Positions 22,340 through 33,631 of a stretch of 64,000 nt of DNA are shown in pieces; position 1 is the stretch's first letter; the number at the start of each line of letters is the position of its first letter. The stretch is from Zanthoxylum bungeanum. Its lineage: Eukaryota; Streptophyta; Magnoliopsida; Sapindales; Rutaceae. Under the pieces are notes generated by a model that was not told the DNA's origin, ran no database searches, and saw only the letters and a program-made list of their open reading frames with translations. Both the position numbers and the translations under genes were made by a program. The stretch covers positions 1-64,000 of the forward strand of contig SKCR01025357.1 of the NCBI GenBank assembly GCA_019454045.1, written 5' to 3'.

Positions 22340-24179
22340 TGATGAGTGGTAAATGTATCAATATTTCCCACTCATTTGACCTAATATTTTGTATAGTTTC
22401 TTGCATTTTGTGAATATTTTGATGTGTTTTGTGTTATTTTGTAGATAAATAAAGTTTCAGAACTCTCTGGAATCAAATCAGGGCCAAAACAGAGAAAAAT
22501 AGACAAAATGGCAAATTCGTAATATGGGCGTCGCGACTGCTAACATGCGCCAGGTAATGCTAATATGCGCCGGACACGTGTCAAAACTAGAGAAATTTGC
22601 TATCATATGACGTGCTAACATGAGCCTGCCACGTGTCAACATCACATCAATTCTTGCTAACGTGCGCCATGCCACGTGTCATCATCACATGCTGCTGACA
22701 CTTATCATTGAGACACGTCATTGATGACATCATGCTGACGTCAGTGTCACGACACATCAACTTTTACGCGTCGCGACTCGGAGCCAATAATTCAGATAAT
22801 CATTCAGCCGTGCCACGTGTCGCTAGCTCTGGAATTGTCACCGTAATTAACGACGCGCGCACAAGGTTATGAACGCCTATAAATTCAGGCTGAATTTTCA
22901 TTTTCATTTTCAATTCATACTTTCTTCTGAAGAATTCCTTAAGAATACTAAGAAAATTGTATCTTGCTTGTTTATTTACAGTTTTTGTAATAAATTTACT
23001 TTACGTAATAATAATTTTTTTCTTTAATTTTCAGGTTTTACTATTCAGCATTAGTAGGTAACTCTCTTCTACTGGGGTGAAAGGTAAGCTTTTATTACTA
23101 ATATTTAGATTAATCTCCCTTAATTATAATATATAAACTATTTAAAACTTGACTGAATAAGGATACTGCCTATATGGCCGGTTGAATTTAATTATAAAAA
23201 TTGGTTTTAACATGACTAAACATGGATACCGCCTGTATGGCCGGTTGAAATTAATTATTAATTTGACTTAATCAGGATACCTCATATATGGCAGGTTGGT
23301 AATATAACGCAAAGTTAATATATTATAATAATGAAGATATCTAAAATAGTAGTAATAAAAGTGGATCCTCGAACCTCAGCAGTTTCTTTTATTGTACTTT
23401 TACCTTTTTAATTTTCAGTATTTACCTTAAGTCTTTTATTTTAGCTTTTACTAGTTTTAAATATGTGTCGTAACTAAACCCGTTATCCGGGGTTGTGATG
23501 ATTTCCAATATCACCGGTTTATAAGGGGTTATTTTATAGTTTTGGTAATATAAAGGTTTATTTATTAAGTCTTAAGCTTAATGCTTCTTGTAAACTGGCC
23601 ACTAATAAGATTGATCTGGTAAACTTAAAATAAACTTGACGAAGGAATTTTAGGTTTCAGCCTTAGACTTAATAGCCCACGATCTTCCTTGAGGATAGAT
23701 AACCCTTTAATAGATTTCCTTACAGGATAGACATAGAGGGTAGTCATAATTGGAATTTAATCTTAGTGAATTTAGGTAACTTGATTTACATAGACATATG
23801 GTTTAATTGGGTTGCACTAGGTATTTGCATCTGACCATCGACGAAGGCTTTTGTAGAATTTCGTGTTCTAGGTTAGTAAACCAATATATTACACAAACAT
23901 AAGATAACCACTTCATCTTTAAAAGATATTGGAAAGATTCACAATCCTGGATAGTTTAATAATATTGAATTTTCCTCAATCTACTTTCACATCATTTTAT
24001 TTACTTGTTTTAAGTTTAAAGTCACCATCCACTCAAACAATCAATCCATTAGATACTCGTAAAAATTTGGCTTCATAAATTAATATCTTATGTATTAAGT
24101 CCTCGTGGGATCGATACTTTTTATACTACTTGAACAATACGTGCGCTTGCATTATACGCGTGTGATTACGTACCGGTCA
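22340..24179 (+). repeat. 3' LTR of the Athila-type element (1,840 bp)
   Basis: Starts TGATGAGTGG after the PPT and ends CCGGTCA. The second half matches 12834-14084. A related solo LTR is at 53995-56165. U3 carries several CACGTGTC and TGCGCC motifs (22540-22830), then a TATA box. R/U5 carries three GATAC-CGCC-type motifs (about 23161-23300; two are slightly changed). Confidence 0.92.
22877..22884 (+). promoter_or_regulatory. TATA box of the Athila-family LTR
   Basis: CTATAAAT within GCCTATAAATTCAGG. The same GCCTATAAATT context recurs at 54797-54804 in the solo LTR. It lies just downstream of a cluster of ACGTG motifs, as expected for a core promoter. Confidence 0.65.
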
Positions 24180-24625
24180 ACAGGGATCTAAGGATTTTTC
24201 AAACTATCATTTTCGTTGGAATAGTCTCTCCTAGGTTAAAGCTTGAGTTAACTATATCGTTAATCTCAGCGTAAAATTCATCAAAGGTCTCATAATCTTT
24301 AATCCTAGCGACTTCAAACATAGTGGAAAGTTCTTGGAGTCTATTATTATTAACGGACAATATGCCCTCTTGCACAGTATGAAGGATGTCCCATGCATCG
24401 TTGGCTATCTCAAACATTGAGATACTCCTAAACTAAACAGCAGAGCAAACAACGACATGAATGACATTAATTGTCTCATTGTTCCTATTGCTAGCATCAA
24501 ACTCCTCATTGGTCCAGGTCAGTTTATCTTTAGGGGAAGATACCCCATCAACCATAACCACATGAGGTTTCCACATATACTCTACGGTCATCCAGACCAT
24601 CTCATCTAAAGATTTAAGGAATGCT
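24180..24625 (-). pseudogene. Ty1/copia gag remnant (part 1)
   Basis: On the minus strand: AFLKSLDEMVWMTVE, KLTWTNEEFDASNRNNETIN, AWDILHTVQEGILSV, ETFDEFYAEINDIVNSSFNL and RKILRSL. This is the UBN2-type Gag core of copia elements. It has a stop near 24433 and is cut on one side by the Athila-type LTR (24179) and on the other by the minus-strand Tat element (24626). Its N-terminal continuation is at 34242-34334. ATGCT at 24621-24625 is the target duplication of the Tat element. Confidence 0.8.
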
Positions 24626-25216
24626 TGTGGGAACTGATTTCGGTCGAGGTCCACAATCAAGAAAGTGAGCTGAGGGGCACGAACAAACCTGCAAAATAAG
24701 AGTAGAGCGAGAGAGTAGGTTACTGCCCACCGGTGTGGTGGAAGCCGTAGGCACTCCGACGCTCAAGTTAGCTTAAGGGGAAATGAGTTCAGGATGAGAG
24801 GGTTAAGGTCTATGGAATACCTCAACCACAGATTTGCTAGCCGTGAGGGCGGTGCATTGGAGTAGTATATTGATGTAGGAGTAGTGTCTAGGAGCCGATC
24901 CCTCTCTATTGCTTCGTCTTCCTCTTTTATAGGTTCTCTGACGCGGGGTCCCTATTCTGCCCGTTGGAGTCTTCTTTAATGATGGTTTAATTCAGGCGGT
25001 TTATGTCTGATAACCGATGATCGTATGTCTCCCTCGAAACCGTCGACTTCACGACGATATTTATGAATTCGGATCCTCTTCTCCGTTTGACTTTCTTTAT
25101 ATTTACGAGTTTGGGACTGTGAGGCGGCCCGTGGATCTACTAATGGGCTCCAGATTTATTGGTTGGCCTGGTGGTAAATGTCAATTTTATCCCTGGGCCC
25201 AATTTTTGCCCGTACA
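24626..25216 (-). repeat. 3' LTR of the Grande/Retand-like element
   Basis: TGTGGGAACTG to CCCGTACA, closely similar to 33632-34241. On the minus strand a TATA box TATAAAAG lies at 24931-24924. Adjacent internal sequence on the minus strand is purine-rich (AGAGAGTATGGGAC), a weak PPT. Confidence 0.9.
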
Positions 25217-25608
25217 GTTTGTCCCATACTCTCTAAGTTTGGAAGCTCTAGACTTGAGGAGTACCTTCGAGTCTGTCGAATGAATCAAGATATGGATAAT
25301 TATTTCTCTGATCTTGGCGTCGGTTTAGAGCTAATCCACATGATGTCCCATCATGCAGTCAGGAGGAGGAAGAATTCAGGTCTTCTTTCGCTTTCAACAA
25401 TAGCCCAGGAGATGTCCTTGGTTTGTTTGAAACTGTCGAAGGCTTTTTGGATATTAACCTTGATAAACATGTTGCATAGTGTAGGTGAACTCATACCTTT
25501 AGTTTGTGGTCTGCGTGGGTTTATGGGGAATTTCCTTATGCGGACTGAACCAATTATTGGTTTTTAGAAGACATTTCATTTGGCATGTAGTACGAAGATG
25601 GTCAAAAA
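25217..25608. other. internal 3' region, no gene seen
   Basis: Between the 3' LTR and the 111-bp array. Short frames on either strand have no recognisable content. Confidence 0.5.
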
Positions 25609-26520
25609 CATATTTTAATTTGACTCGACAAGAATCATTAAAGGTATGTCCTCGGTCGACTTAACCAGATGGTGTTTTAGGAGAAATCTTATTCGACTTA
25701 TCGTATGAGGTGAATATATTTCAAGATATCTTTTTGACTCGACATGAATCCTCAGGGATATGTTTCTGGTCAACTGAATCAGATGGTGGTTCATGAGTAA
25801 TTTCACTCGACTTGTCATATGAGTCGAGTGAGTTCAATGATTATATTTGACTCGACATGAGTCATCCGAGGTATGTCCCCGGTCGACTGAACCAGATGGT
25901 GGTTTAAGAATAATCACACTCGACTTGTCGTATGAGAGGAGTGTATTCAATGATTCTATGACTCGACATGAGTCATCGGGGGTATGTCCCCGGTCGACTG
26001 AACCAGATGGTGGTTCAGGAATAATCACACTCGACTTGTCGTATGAGACGAGTGTATTCGATGATTCTATGACTCGATATGAGTCATCTGGGGGATGTCC
26101 CCTGGTCGACTGAACCAGATGGTGGTTTAGGAATAATCACACTCGACTTGTCGTATGAGACACATGTATTCCATGATTCTATGACTCGATATGAGTCATC
26201 TGGGGGATGTGCCCTGGTCGACTGAACCAGATGATGGTTTAGGAATAATCACACTCGACTTGTCGTATGAGACGAGTGTGTATTCGATGATTCTATGACT
26301 CGATATGAGTCATCTGGGGGATGTCCTCTGGTCGACTGAACCAGATGGTGGTTCAGGAATAATCACACTCGACTTGTCGTATGAGACGAGTGTATTCCAT
26401 GATTCTATGACTCGACATGAGTCATCTGGGGGATGTCCCCTAGTCGACTGAACCAGATGGTGGTTCAGGAATAATCACACTCGACTTGTCGTATGAGACG
26501 AGTGTCGAGTGGTCGCTATT
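25609..26520. repeat. tandem array of eight 110-114-bp units
   Basis: Unit starts at about 25622, 25736, 25850, 25960, 26071, 26183, 26297 and 26409. Each unit contains an inverted repeat of the form ATGACTC-GATAT-GAGTCAT, a second one GAACCA-GATGG-TGGTTC, and CACTCG...CGAGTG. Six of eight units hold TGAGTCA, a bZIP (GCN4-like) site. The two leftmost units are most diverged. The array lies upstream of the antisense accessory gene. Confidence 0.92.
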
Positions 26521-26895
26521 ATGGTTCCTATATTTTATTAGGTGTTAAGTCGAATGGCTAGTAGATATTATGTCAAGTCTTGTATAGATGTTGTGTCGAA
26601 TCGATGTTCCAATTCCATTGATCTTATGTTTGAGGTGGCGTCGAATGATCAAACAACTCGAAATAGTGGTTGTTTAAACGTAGAATCAGCCTATGACTTG
26701 ATGAGTCCATTACATGTATTTCGATTTATGATGTTGTCGTGTCAAACATGGATAACTCAAATGAAATTGTGGTGAGCGCACTACATCTGATGTTGTAATT
26801 CTTTTTTCCATTCGACGATACCCGATAGAAAGATTTTGGATTTTTCCACGTGCCATTAGATGCTGTATGACCTAATGCAAATAACGAGGCGTCTA

Positions 26896-26919
26896 TTTGG
26901 CGGGAATTTTGGCGCCAAA
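26896..26919 (+). promoter_or_regulatory. paired E2F-like sites
   Basis: TTTGGCGGGAA at 26896-26906 and the perfect palindrome TTTGGCGCCAAA at 26908-26919, one base apart. Both fit the E2F/DP consensus (TTTSSCGS). They lie 15 bp upstream of a TATA box on the same strand as the accessory gene. Confidence 0.6.
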
Positions 26920-26933
26920 TCTTAGGTAGCGTG

Positions 26934-26940
26934 TATAAAG
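26934..26940 (+). promoter_or_regulatory. TATA box of the antisense accessory gene
   Basis: TATAAAG in GTGTATAAAGGAGC, about 268 bp upstream of the ATG at 27202. The region between holds no other gene and ends in an acceptor-like TTGTTTTTATGCAG at 27189, suggesting a leader intron. Confidence 0.6.
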
Positions 26941-27201
26941 GAGCTTTGTGTGTTTCATTTTTCCTCATTCGGAAGTCGAGTAAGGAATGCTCTCAAGAGT
27001 TTTAAGGTATTCTTCGAAATCTTCCTATTGTTCTTCATTTCTTTTAACATTCATAGTGAATATTCAAACTGTTCTTAGGTAAATTAGGCTGTTTGATCTC
27101 TAGGTTTGCGTGATTTGTTTTAAATTTGTGTTTGTGGGTTTTGATCTTTAGGAGGTAGGTCACTAGGGAGTGTAGTTGTTTTTATGCAGGTCGTTTGGAA
27201 G

Positions 27202-29447
27202 ATGTCAAGTGGAGAATCTTTAGGCAGCTTAGGTGCCAAGATTGATAGTTACGTCGAGTCGTCAAGTGAAACTAAAGAATCATCAAGTGAGACAAATGAG
27301 GATGTAGAGTACAGAGATCGGTCGTACCAGGAGTTAATCGAGGGTGGCGTAGTTACCTTGGCTAGGCCTTCTCAAGAAACTCCTACTGAGGCTATACCAT
27401 TAAGGTTTTTGCCCGCAGTTGGGGAGCCGGGTGAATTTCCATGCACGAGTGAGCCTACTAACTTGCTATAAAAAAATCCTGCAAGTCGAATGACTGGGAA
27501 AGTATTAGGGAACTTAGCTGTATGTATAGGTTCCCTAATTCTTTGGAACTCCGGGTGCCTTCGTCGAATGAAAGAATCGATTACAAGGTTCCTGGGTGGA
27601 TAGGATTCTACGTACGTCCATTTTTTGTAGGGCTGAGGTTTCCTATTCCGAGACTGGTTTGGGAGGTTTTGGATCATTTCGGAGTCGCTCCTTCACAGCT
27701 GATGCCGAATGCGTGGAGGATTTTATTGTCAATTGAATGTTTGTCTTTCGAATTGGGAGTACTTTTTGAGGTAAAGGATGTTTTAGAGACGTACTACCTG
27801 AAGGAGCATTTGAAGGAGAAAAGAAGATATACATTGATCCTTCGTCAGAGAAAGACGCACTTAGTTACTGGATTGCCGACTAATGATAGAGGAAATTGGC
27901 AGTCTTATTATTTCTTTGCAAAGGGTGAGGGTATATTTGGATCGACCGGGGCTGGTCGAATCCCCGAATTTTGGTGTTTGTCGAGTGAGTAACGTACTTT
28001 TGCTTAATTTTAATCTTTGAGTCATACTTGTGTCTTTGAATAACCAAGTTTTTGCTGTTGCAGATCCTCTACGAAACAAGTCATTTATCACGACTGCACG
28101 CACAATCTCCAACACCAAAGCCATTCTGTCCTTGTCGGCTGAAAAAAGGGATTGTAAAACAATTTTAACGGAAAAGAGGTTAAGGTCGACTCCGTTATGG
28201 AAGGAAATCTATCAACGAGAAGAAGGTAAGGTTCTGGCCTCATGTAACAACGCTTTGTCCGTGATAAATTGTAGATGGTCGTGTCAAAATTTATATGGAG
28301 GATATAGATATCGAGAGCCTCTAAAACTCGAAGAATTTTTATGCGCAGAGGAAATGATGACTGGGCCATTCACCGTAGCTTCACTCGATGAAATGAAGAA
28401 CCGGAAGAAGTCAAGGAAGCAGAAGAAAAAAGAGCTAGAGGCTGAAAAAGAGGCTGTGCCTCAACAAAGAGAAGTTGTTTCAAGTGAGGGTGCCACAGAG
28501 AAAGGGAAGTCGACTGCAACGGTTTCTGCGGGGAAGAAAATGAAGTCTGTTGCTGAAGTGGAAGTAGAAGTAGAAGAGGACTTTGATAACCTTATCTTAA
28601 AGGTTCCACAAGAGTCGACTGCAATATCTGACCTTTCGAGCATTGACTCTTTCTTGGATGGGCATCTTCTTGAAGGGGATGAAGTAAGGTTGGCACAAAT
28701 TGGCCCGGTGGAGGCCATGAAGAAAGCCATCACATTAAATTATCAAGTGAGTAGAGCTATTTCATTTTATTTATTTTTTTTTTTTGGTCGAATGACGTTC
28801 TGACTCGACTTCATCAGGCACTGGAATGTAGCCTATTCATGCGGAAGAATGTGGAATCCAATCAAAGGAGAATCAAAGAGCTGGAGAAATCGTTGTCGGT
28901 GGTGAGGAAGGAGTCGTCAGAGCTGATGTCTGGGCTGGTCGCATCTCAAAGGAAGGAAAAAGGGCTTGAGAAAGAACTAAAGGAAGTTAAGGCTGCTTTG
29001 AGGTTGGAGAAAGAGACGGCCGAGCTGACCATCGACAGATATAAAGAAGGTTTCAAGAATGTAAAGAAAGAAAAAGAATTACTGCTAGAGCAAATGGAGG
29101 ACATTGCCATCGACTCCATGATGAGAAACATGTGTGATTTAATTAGGGAGTTTGTAGCTGGAAAACACGTAGACTGGAAGCCTGAGGAGTGGATTAAAGA
29201 ATATGAAAGGCGCGAGGCCGGTATCTCTTCTTCGACGCAGGACGATGGTGAAGAGAAAGGGTTGGAGGTCAAGTCGAAGAAGGACGAGGTGGAACCATAT
29301 GGGATTGTTGTTGTTGAAATGGAAGAGGTCGAAAAACATTTAGATGGAGAGGAGGTCGTTCCGGAAGCTGTTGAAACGCAAGATGATGTTCCTGCCAATC
29401 TTCCTACGGCTACCGACGATGTACCCGGCAATGATTCAGAAGTTTAA
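27202..29447 (+). pseudogene. antisense accessory gene of the Tat element (three coding exons)
   Basis: Opposite strand to gag-pol. Coding exons 27202-27984, 28064-28746 and 28818-29447. Intron 1 (27985-28063, GTGAGT...TTGCAG) joins in frame in phase 1. Intron 2 (28747-28817, GTGAGT...CATCAG) joins in phase 0. The first exon begins MSSGESLGSLG, acidic and Ser-rich. The frame slips at an A run near 27469-27475 right after a stop, so this copy is damaged. Then comes CMYRFPNSLELRVP, GLRFPIP and APSQLMPNAW, the N-terminal signature of the family annotated in databases as putative gypsy-type transposon protein. The C-terminus is a Lys/Glu-rich coiled coil (28850-29110) and an acidic tail. Grande elements are known to carry a similar antisense nuclear-protein gene with its own promoter. 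Molecular function is unknown. Confidence 0.8.
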
Positions 29448-29729
29448 GGGCTTGAACTTAACTTTGAGTTTTTTGTATGAAGTTTGAATTAGTGGTTTTA
29501 GGAGGAAGGCGGAAGCCTCAATTGAACAATCGTGTTTTGTATGTGTTAATCATGTCGTATGATATTCTATCGAACGGTCTTTTGATTTGTTGTACAAATG
29601 TCGACATAAATTTTAATGATCATTCTTTTATTGCAATTAGTCGAACGACTTCAACATATTTCCTTATTCATTCTTAAAACTACTAACAGAAAATATAATT
29701 GCAAACAAACAAGCCACAAACATAAGTGT
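29448..29729. other. convergent spacer
   Basis: About 280 bp between the stop of the antisense gene (29447) and the end of integrase (29730). The two genes are tail to tail. No other feature seen. Confidence 0.5.
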
Positions 29730-31086
29730 TTACCGGTTGAAGCGCTTAAGATGCACCGTGTTCCAACTGTTGCGCACGAGAGTCCCCTCCATAGTCTGTA
29801 GCTTGTATGCTCCTTTCTCGACAATTGTCGTGACGAGGTAAGGGCCTTCCCAATTTGGACCCAACTTTCCGTCTCCAATTTCCTTGGTATTCTGGAACAC
29901 TCTCCGTAGGACCCAATCTCCAGCCTTGAAAGTCTTTCTCCTGACGTTTTTGTCGAAGTATCTGGCCATCCTTTGTTGATAAGCGGCCAGTCGAACGGAA
30001 GCTCTGTCCCTTGTTTCTTCAATCGTGTCGAGATGGAAATTCATTAGTGTTGATTGTTTTCTTCGTTAAGCCATTGGTAGCGTGTTGAAGGGATGACTTC
30101 TTCAGTTGGAATGACTGATTCCATTCCAAATGCTAATGCGAAAGGAGTTTCGCCTTTCGAAGACCTCACGTTGTCCTGTATGACCATAACACCTCTGGTA
30201 GTTCATCCGCCCATGCACCCTTAGACTTCTCCAATCTCTTCTTCAAGGTGTTCATGATTGTCTTGTTGGACGATTCGGCCTGACCGTTTTCTTGTGGAAA
30301 GCGTGGTGTCGAAAAGTTCAGCTTTATCCCCCAGTTCCTGCAAAAGTTTTGAAAGTGATGGCTGATGAATTGAGAGCCATTTTCAGTTACAATTTCTCTT
30401 GGTATGCCGAACCGACAAATGATGTTTTTCCATACGAATGTTTGAACTTCTTTGTCGTGTACTCTAGCGAACGATTCGGCTTCTATCCACTTTGAATAGT
30501 AATCTGTCATGAAAAGCATGTAGACTCGTTGGCCGGGCGCGGTTGGGATTTTTCCAACTATGTCCATCCCCCACTTCATAAAAGGCCATGGAGATATAAT
30601 GAGATTTAGTCTTTCTGGCGGAAGATGAGAAACTGGTGCAAATCTCTGGCATTTGTCACACTTTTTAGTGAATTCTGTGGAGTCAATTCTCATTGTCGGC
30701 CAATAATACCCAGTCGAATGCGCTCGAAGAGCCAGGCTCCTGCCACCAGAATGGTTCCCACACTCCCCTTCATGCAACTCGGTCAACACAAGCCGTGCTT
30801 CGTCGCGTGTTAGGCACTTCAAATAGAGTCCTATGAAAGATCTTTTCAGCAACTGGCCATCGAACACTACGAACCTTGCAGACTGTCTCTGGATTTTCCT
30901 GGCTTGCACTTTGTCGTCTGGAAGCGAGCCTGTTTGTAAGGACTCGACTATAGGTGTCATCCAGGTGTCGACCGAATCGAGCGCTGCAACGGCTGTTTCT
31001 TTCTTCCAAATTGCATGCCAACACAAATATACTACAGGAATTGTCCGTGGTTTATCACCCTCCATTGTTGATCCCAAGGTTGCCAA
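29730..31086 (-). pseudogene. integrase of the Grande/Retand-like element
   Basis: Main part 31086-30166; C-terminal part 30044-29730 in another frame. Zinc motif HEGECGNH and CDKCQ. Catalytic core: WGMDIVGKIP (Asp), then IVTENGSQF where Asp is expected but Glu stands, and ENGQAESSNKTI (Glu). C-terminal: AGDWVLRR, GPNWEGPYLV and NTVHLKRF, the usual end of Tat integrases. Besides the frameshift, the Asp-to-Glu change at the second catalytic position would impair activity. Confidence 0.88.
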
Positions 31087-31920
31087 TGCATCTGCTTGGG
31101 AATTTTCGCTTCTTGGGACTTGGGTTATGGAAAATTTCTAAGTAGGATGCCATTGCTTGACCCCTGGCGTGATAAGATCCCTCGATCTGGTTGACTATCA
31201 TCTGGGAGTCGGATTTTACTTCTATCTCCCTAGCTCCCAGTTATTTAGCTAACAGTAACCCTGCGATCAATGCCTCATACTCTGCTTCGTTGTTGGTGAC
31301 TCTAAAACCGCATTTGATTGCCTGTTGTAAGGTGTCGTATGTCGGGGTTGTGATCATGATTCCAAGACCGCAGCCCTTCTTGTTGCTGGACCCGTCGACT
31401 GCTAACTTCCAAGGTATTGTCGGCTGGATGGATTTGACCTCAGTTTCAGCTGCTACAAGGAGATCGGGGGCGAAGTCGGCCACGAAATCTGCCAATGCTT
31501 GAGATTTGATGGCGATCCTAGGCTGGTAAGCTATGTCGTGTTCCCCAAGTTCAATTGCCCACTTCATCAATCTACCTGACAATTCCGGTTTATGGAGTAT
31601 GCTTCTTAAAGGATATGTCGTGTACACCGTGATCGGGTGTCCTTGAAAGTAAGGTCTCAGCTTTCGAGCGGCTGTGACAAGGGCGAAAACTAATTTTTCC
31701 ATCAACGGGTAGCGCGATTCTGCTCCCAACAATGCTCTGCTTACGTAGTAGACTGGTTGTTGAGTTCCCGACTCTTCTCTCACTAAGACTCCGCTAACCG
31801 CGTGTTCTGAAACTCCCAAATAGAGGTAGAGTCGCTCATTGTCGTGTGGTTTTGACAATAAGAGAGGTGTAGTGAGGTACAGTTTGAGTCCTTCCAGTGC
31901 TTCCTCACAAGCAGGAAATA
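31087..31920 (-). pseudogene. RNase H and archaeal-type RNase H of the Grande/Retand-like element
   Basis: The RNase H part runs from about 31920 (PACEEALEGLKLYLTTPLL) through LYLYLGVSEHAVSGVLV, where the usual catalytic Asp context is missing. The archaeal-type domain begins WKLAVDGSSNKKGCGLGI, then VTNNEAEYEALIAGLLLAK. After a stop at 31241 it goes on with VKSDSQMIVNQIEGSY and reaches the integrase. D-E-D residues of the second domain are present. RT is absent upstream. Confidence 0.85.
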
Positions 31921-33561
31921 ACTAAAGCATCATGGTGGGGATTTAAATTGTGTGAATCCCCGTCGTCTGGAAACTCTATTGTCAAATTTGTGAAGACTTT
32001 TTCTACATACATCGAGTTGTGTAAAGTGTTATTTGCCAGAGCCCTTGATTGTCGTTTAGCCGCTGAATATGTTGCTCCACTGATTCCCGATCCTCCTGAA
32101 ATGACATTAACGGTGTTATTAATTGGGGTGGTGGGGTAGGAATTTCTCCTTGACCATCTCTCGCGTCCCTTCTCGCTAATGTTGCTTTTCCTTTATCAGT
32201 TAGCAAATCCCTTAGGAAACCCTTGTTTAGTAGCTCAAGAACTTCTAATCTCAAAGCCACACATTCTGCAGTCGTATGACCATAGTCCCTGTGGAACTCA
32301 CACCACTTTCTGGTGTCCTTTTTGGTCGAATTGTCCCTGGAGCGTGGAGGCCACTTTACTTCATTCCCCATCTTCTTAAGCACAAAGACCAGTTCCCCGA
32401 GAGAAATCGTAAAGTTGTAATCTGGTAGCCTGGGTTTGCTTGTTGGCAGCTCCTCCTTACTTTTGTATGGCCTTTGTCGTCTGTCAGTACTTGTGTAGAA
32501 AGGTCATCGTTCTCCTCGCGGTTGGTTTCTCCCTTCCTTGTGTGAGTGGATACTGCTATCATGTCGCCTGGGAGCAGCAGGCCTTCGGTCCACTCGGGAA
32601 TTCACAACATCTTCCCTTCTTTTATTTCTTTTATCTTCTTCCCATCTTATCTCAACCTGGGCCCGTGCCATGACTTGGTCCATGGTGTAGCACCGGAATT
32701 TTGTCAATTTCTTATAGAGTCCACTGTCATAAAGTAGTCCGTTCCGGAAGGCTTCAACTGCTGTAGGCTGGTGGAGATCCGGGACAATAATTTTTCTCGG
32801 TTGAACCGAGCCACGTAGCTCCGCAATGACTCTCCTCTTCTCTGTTGTATAGAATTAAGGTCGTCTGAAGTCTTTTCTAATTTGCATGAACTTGGAAAGT
32901 GCTGCACGAACTTGTCAGCTAGCTCTTGGTAGGACTCGATTGACCTGTAGGGTAGGTTAATGAACCAAGTAAGGGCAGGTCCCGCCAGAGTCTCCCCAAA
33001 GCATCTATACATTCTAGCCTCCCACTGACTTGGGGATAAGCCGGTTGACATCATCTTGTACTTGTAGTGTATTATGTGGTCGTCTGGATCGGCAGATCCA
33101 TCATATGGCTTCATTTCGGGTGAGCTGAATTTCTGGGGCAAATCGACAGCAACAATTGACTCCACGAACGGGGTATCAGAAATTGCTCCGGCCCTGCTCT
33201 TCCTGACTGGTAGCCTTACCCCTGGTAGTCTCGACATTATCGCTTCCTTGAATTCTGTCATTTCTCTTCTGATAGAGGTGGTGATCTGTTGGGATGGATC
33301 GATGAGGGTGTTTGGCTCTTGTGAAGTAGTCTGGTGATTTTTGTTTTGCGAGATTGTTGGATTGCTTTGGTCGTCTGGATTGCTGGTCTGGCCTTGAGGA
33401 TTATGCAGGGGATTGGATGATAACTGCTCCATCTTTTTCTGTAGACTGTCGTTAGTGTTTCGCATCGTTAGATTCTCCTCTTCAAGGGCTTGTAGTCGTT
33501 CTTGGAGCATGGCAAATTGAGCCATTAAAGGATCCTGGTATTGTTCATTGCTTGAGGCCAT
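31921..33561 (-). pseudogene. gag of the Grande/Retand-like element plus protease edge
   Basis: The ATG at 33561 opens MASSNEQYQDPLMAQFAMLQ with a coiled-coil stretch, then the Gag core: MKPYDGSADPDDHIIHYKYK, ETLAGPALTWFINLP and RGESLRSYVARFNRE. The frame is lost near 32704. Later frames carry WCEFHRDYGHTTAECVALR, the His/Cys block before protease, at about 32300. The last recognisable words, IESPDDGDSHNL and HHDALVI, are the start of the Tat protease region. It then joins RNase H directly at about 31915, showing a deletion. Confidence 0.85.
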
Positions 33562-33610
33562 TTCTGTCTTTTTTGTTTGTGTGTCTTATTTTTGCAAAAT
33601 CCGCTCGTTA

Positions 33611-33628
33611 GCCCCACGGTGGGCGCCA
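33611..33628 (-). other. primer-binding site, tRNA-Lys type
   Basis: On the minus strand TGGCGCCCACCGTGGGGC, just after the LTR end. From memory complementary to the 3' end of plant tRNA-Lys. Confidence 0.8.
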
Positions 33629-33631
33629 AAT

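Larger units (their letters stand above)
12834..24179 (+). mobile_element. Athila-type Ty3/gypsy retrotransposon with two accessory frames
   Basis: Plus-strand element: partial 5' LTR 12834-14084, PBS 14091-14106, gag, protease, RT, RNase H, integrase, two extra reading frames, PPT 22327-22339 and 3' LTR 22340-24179. The PBS, the LCDLGANVNLMP protease and the integrase tail identify the Athila branch. The U3 and TATA part of the 5' LTR is displaced left of the window by the Ogre-like insertion. Coding parts have many stops. The target duplication should be ACAGG-like at 24180; its partner is outside. Confidence 0.88.

Noticed and set aside
25609..26520. CRISPR-like array
   Set aside because: Whole units repeat without unique spacers, and the context is a plant retrotransposon.
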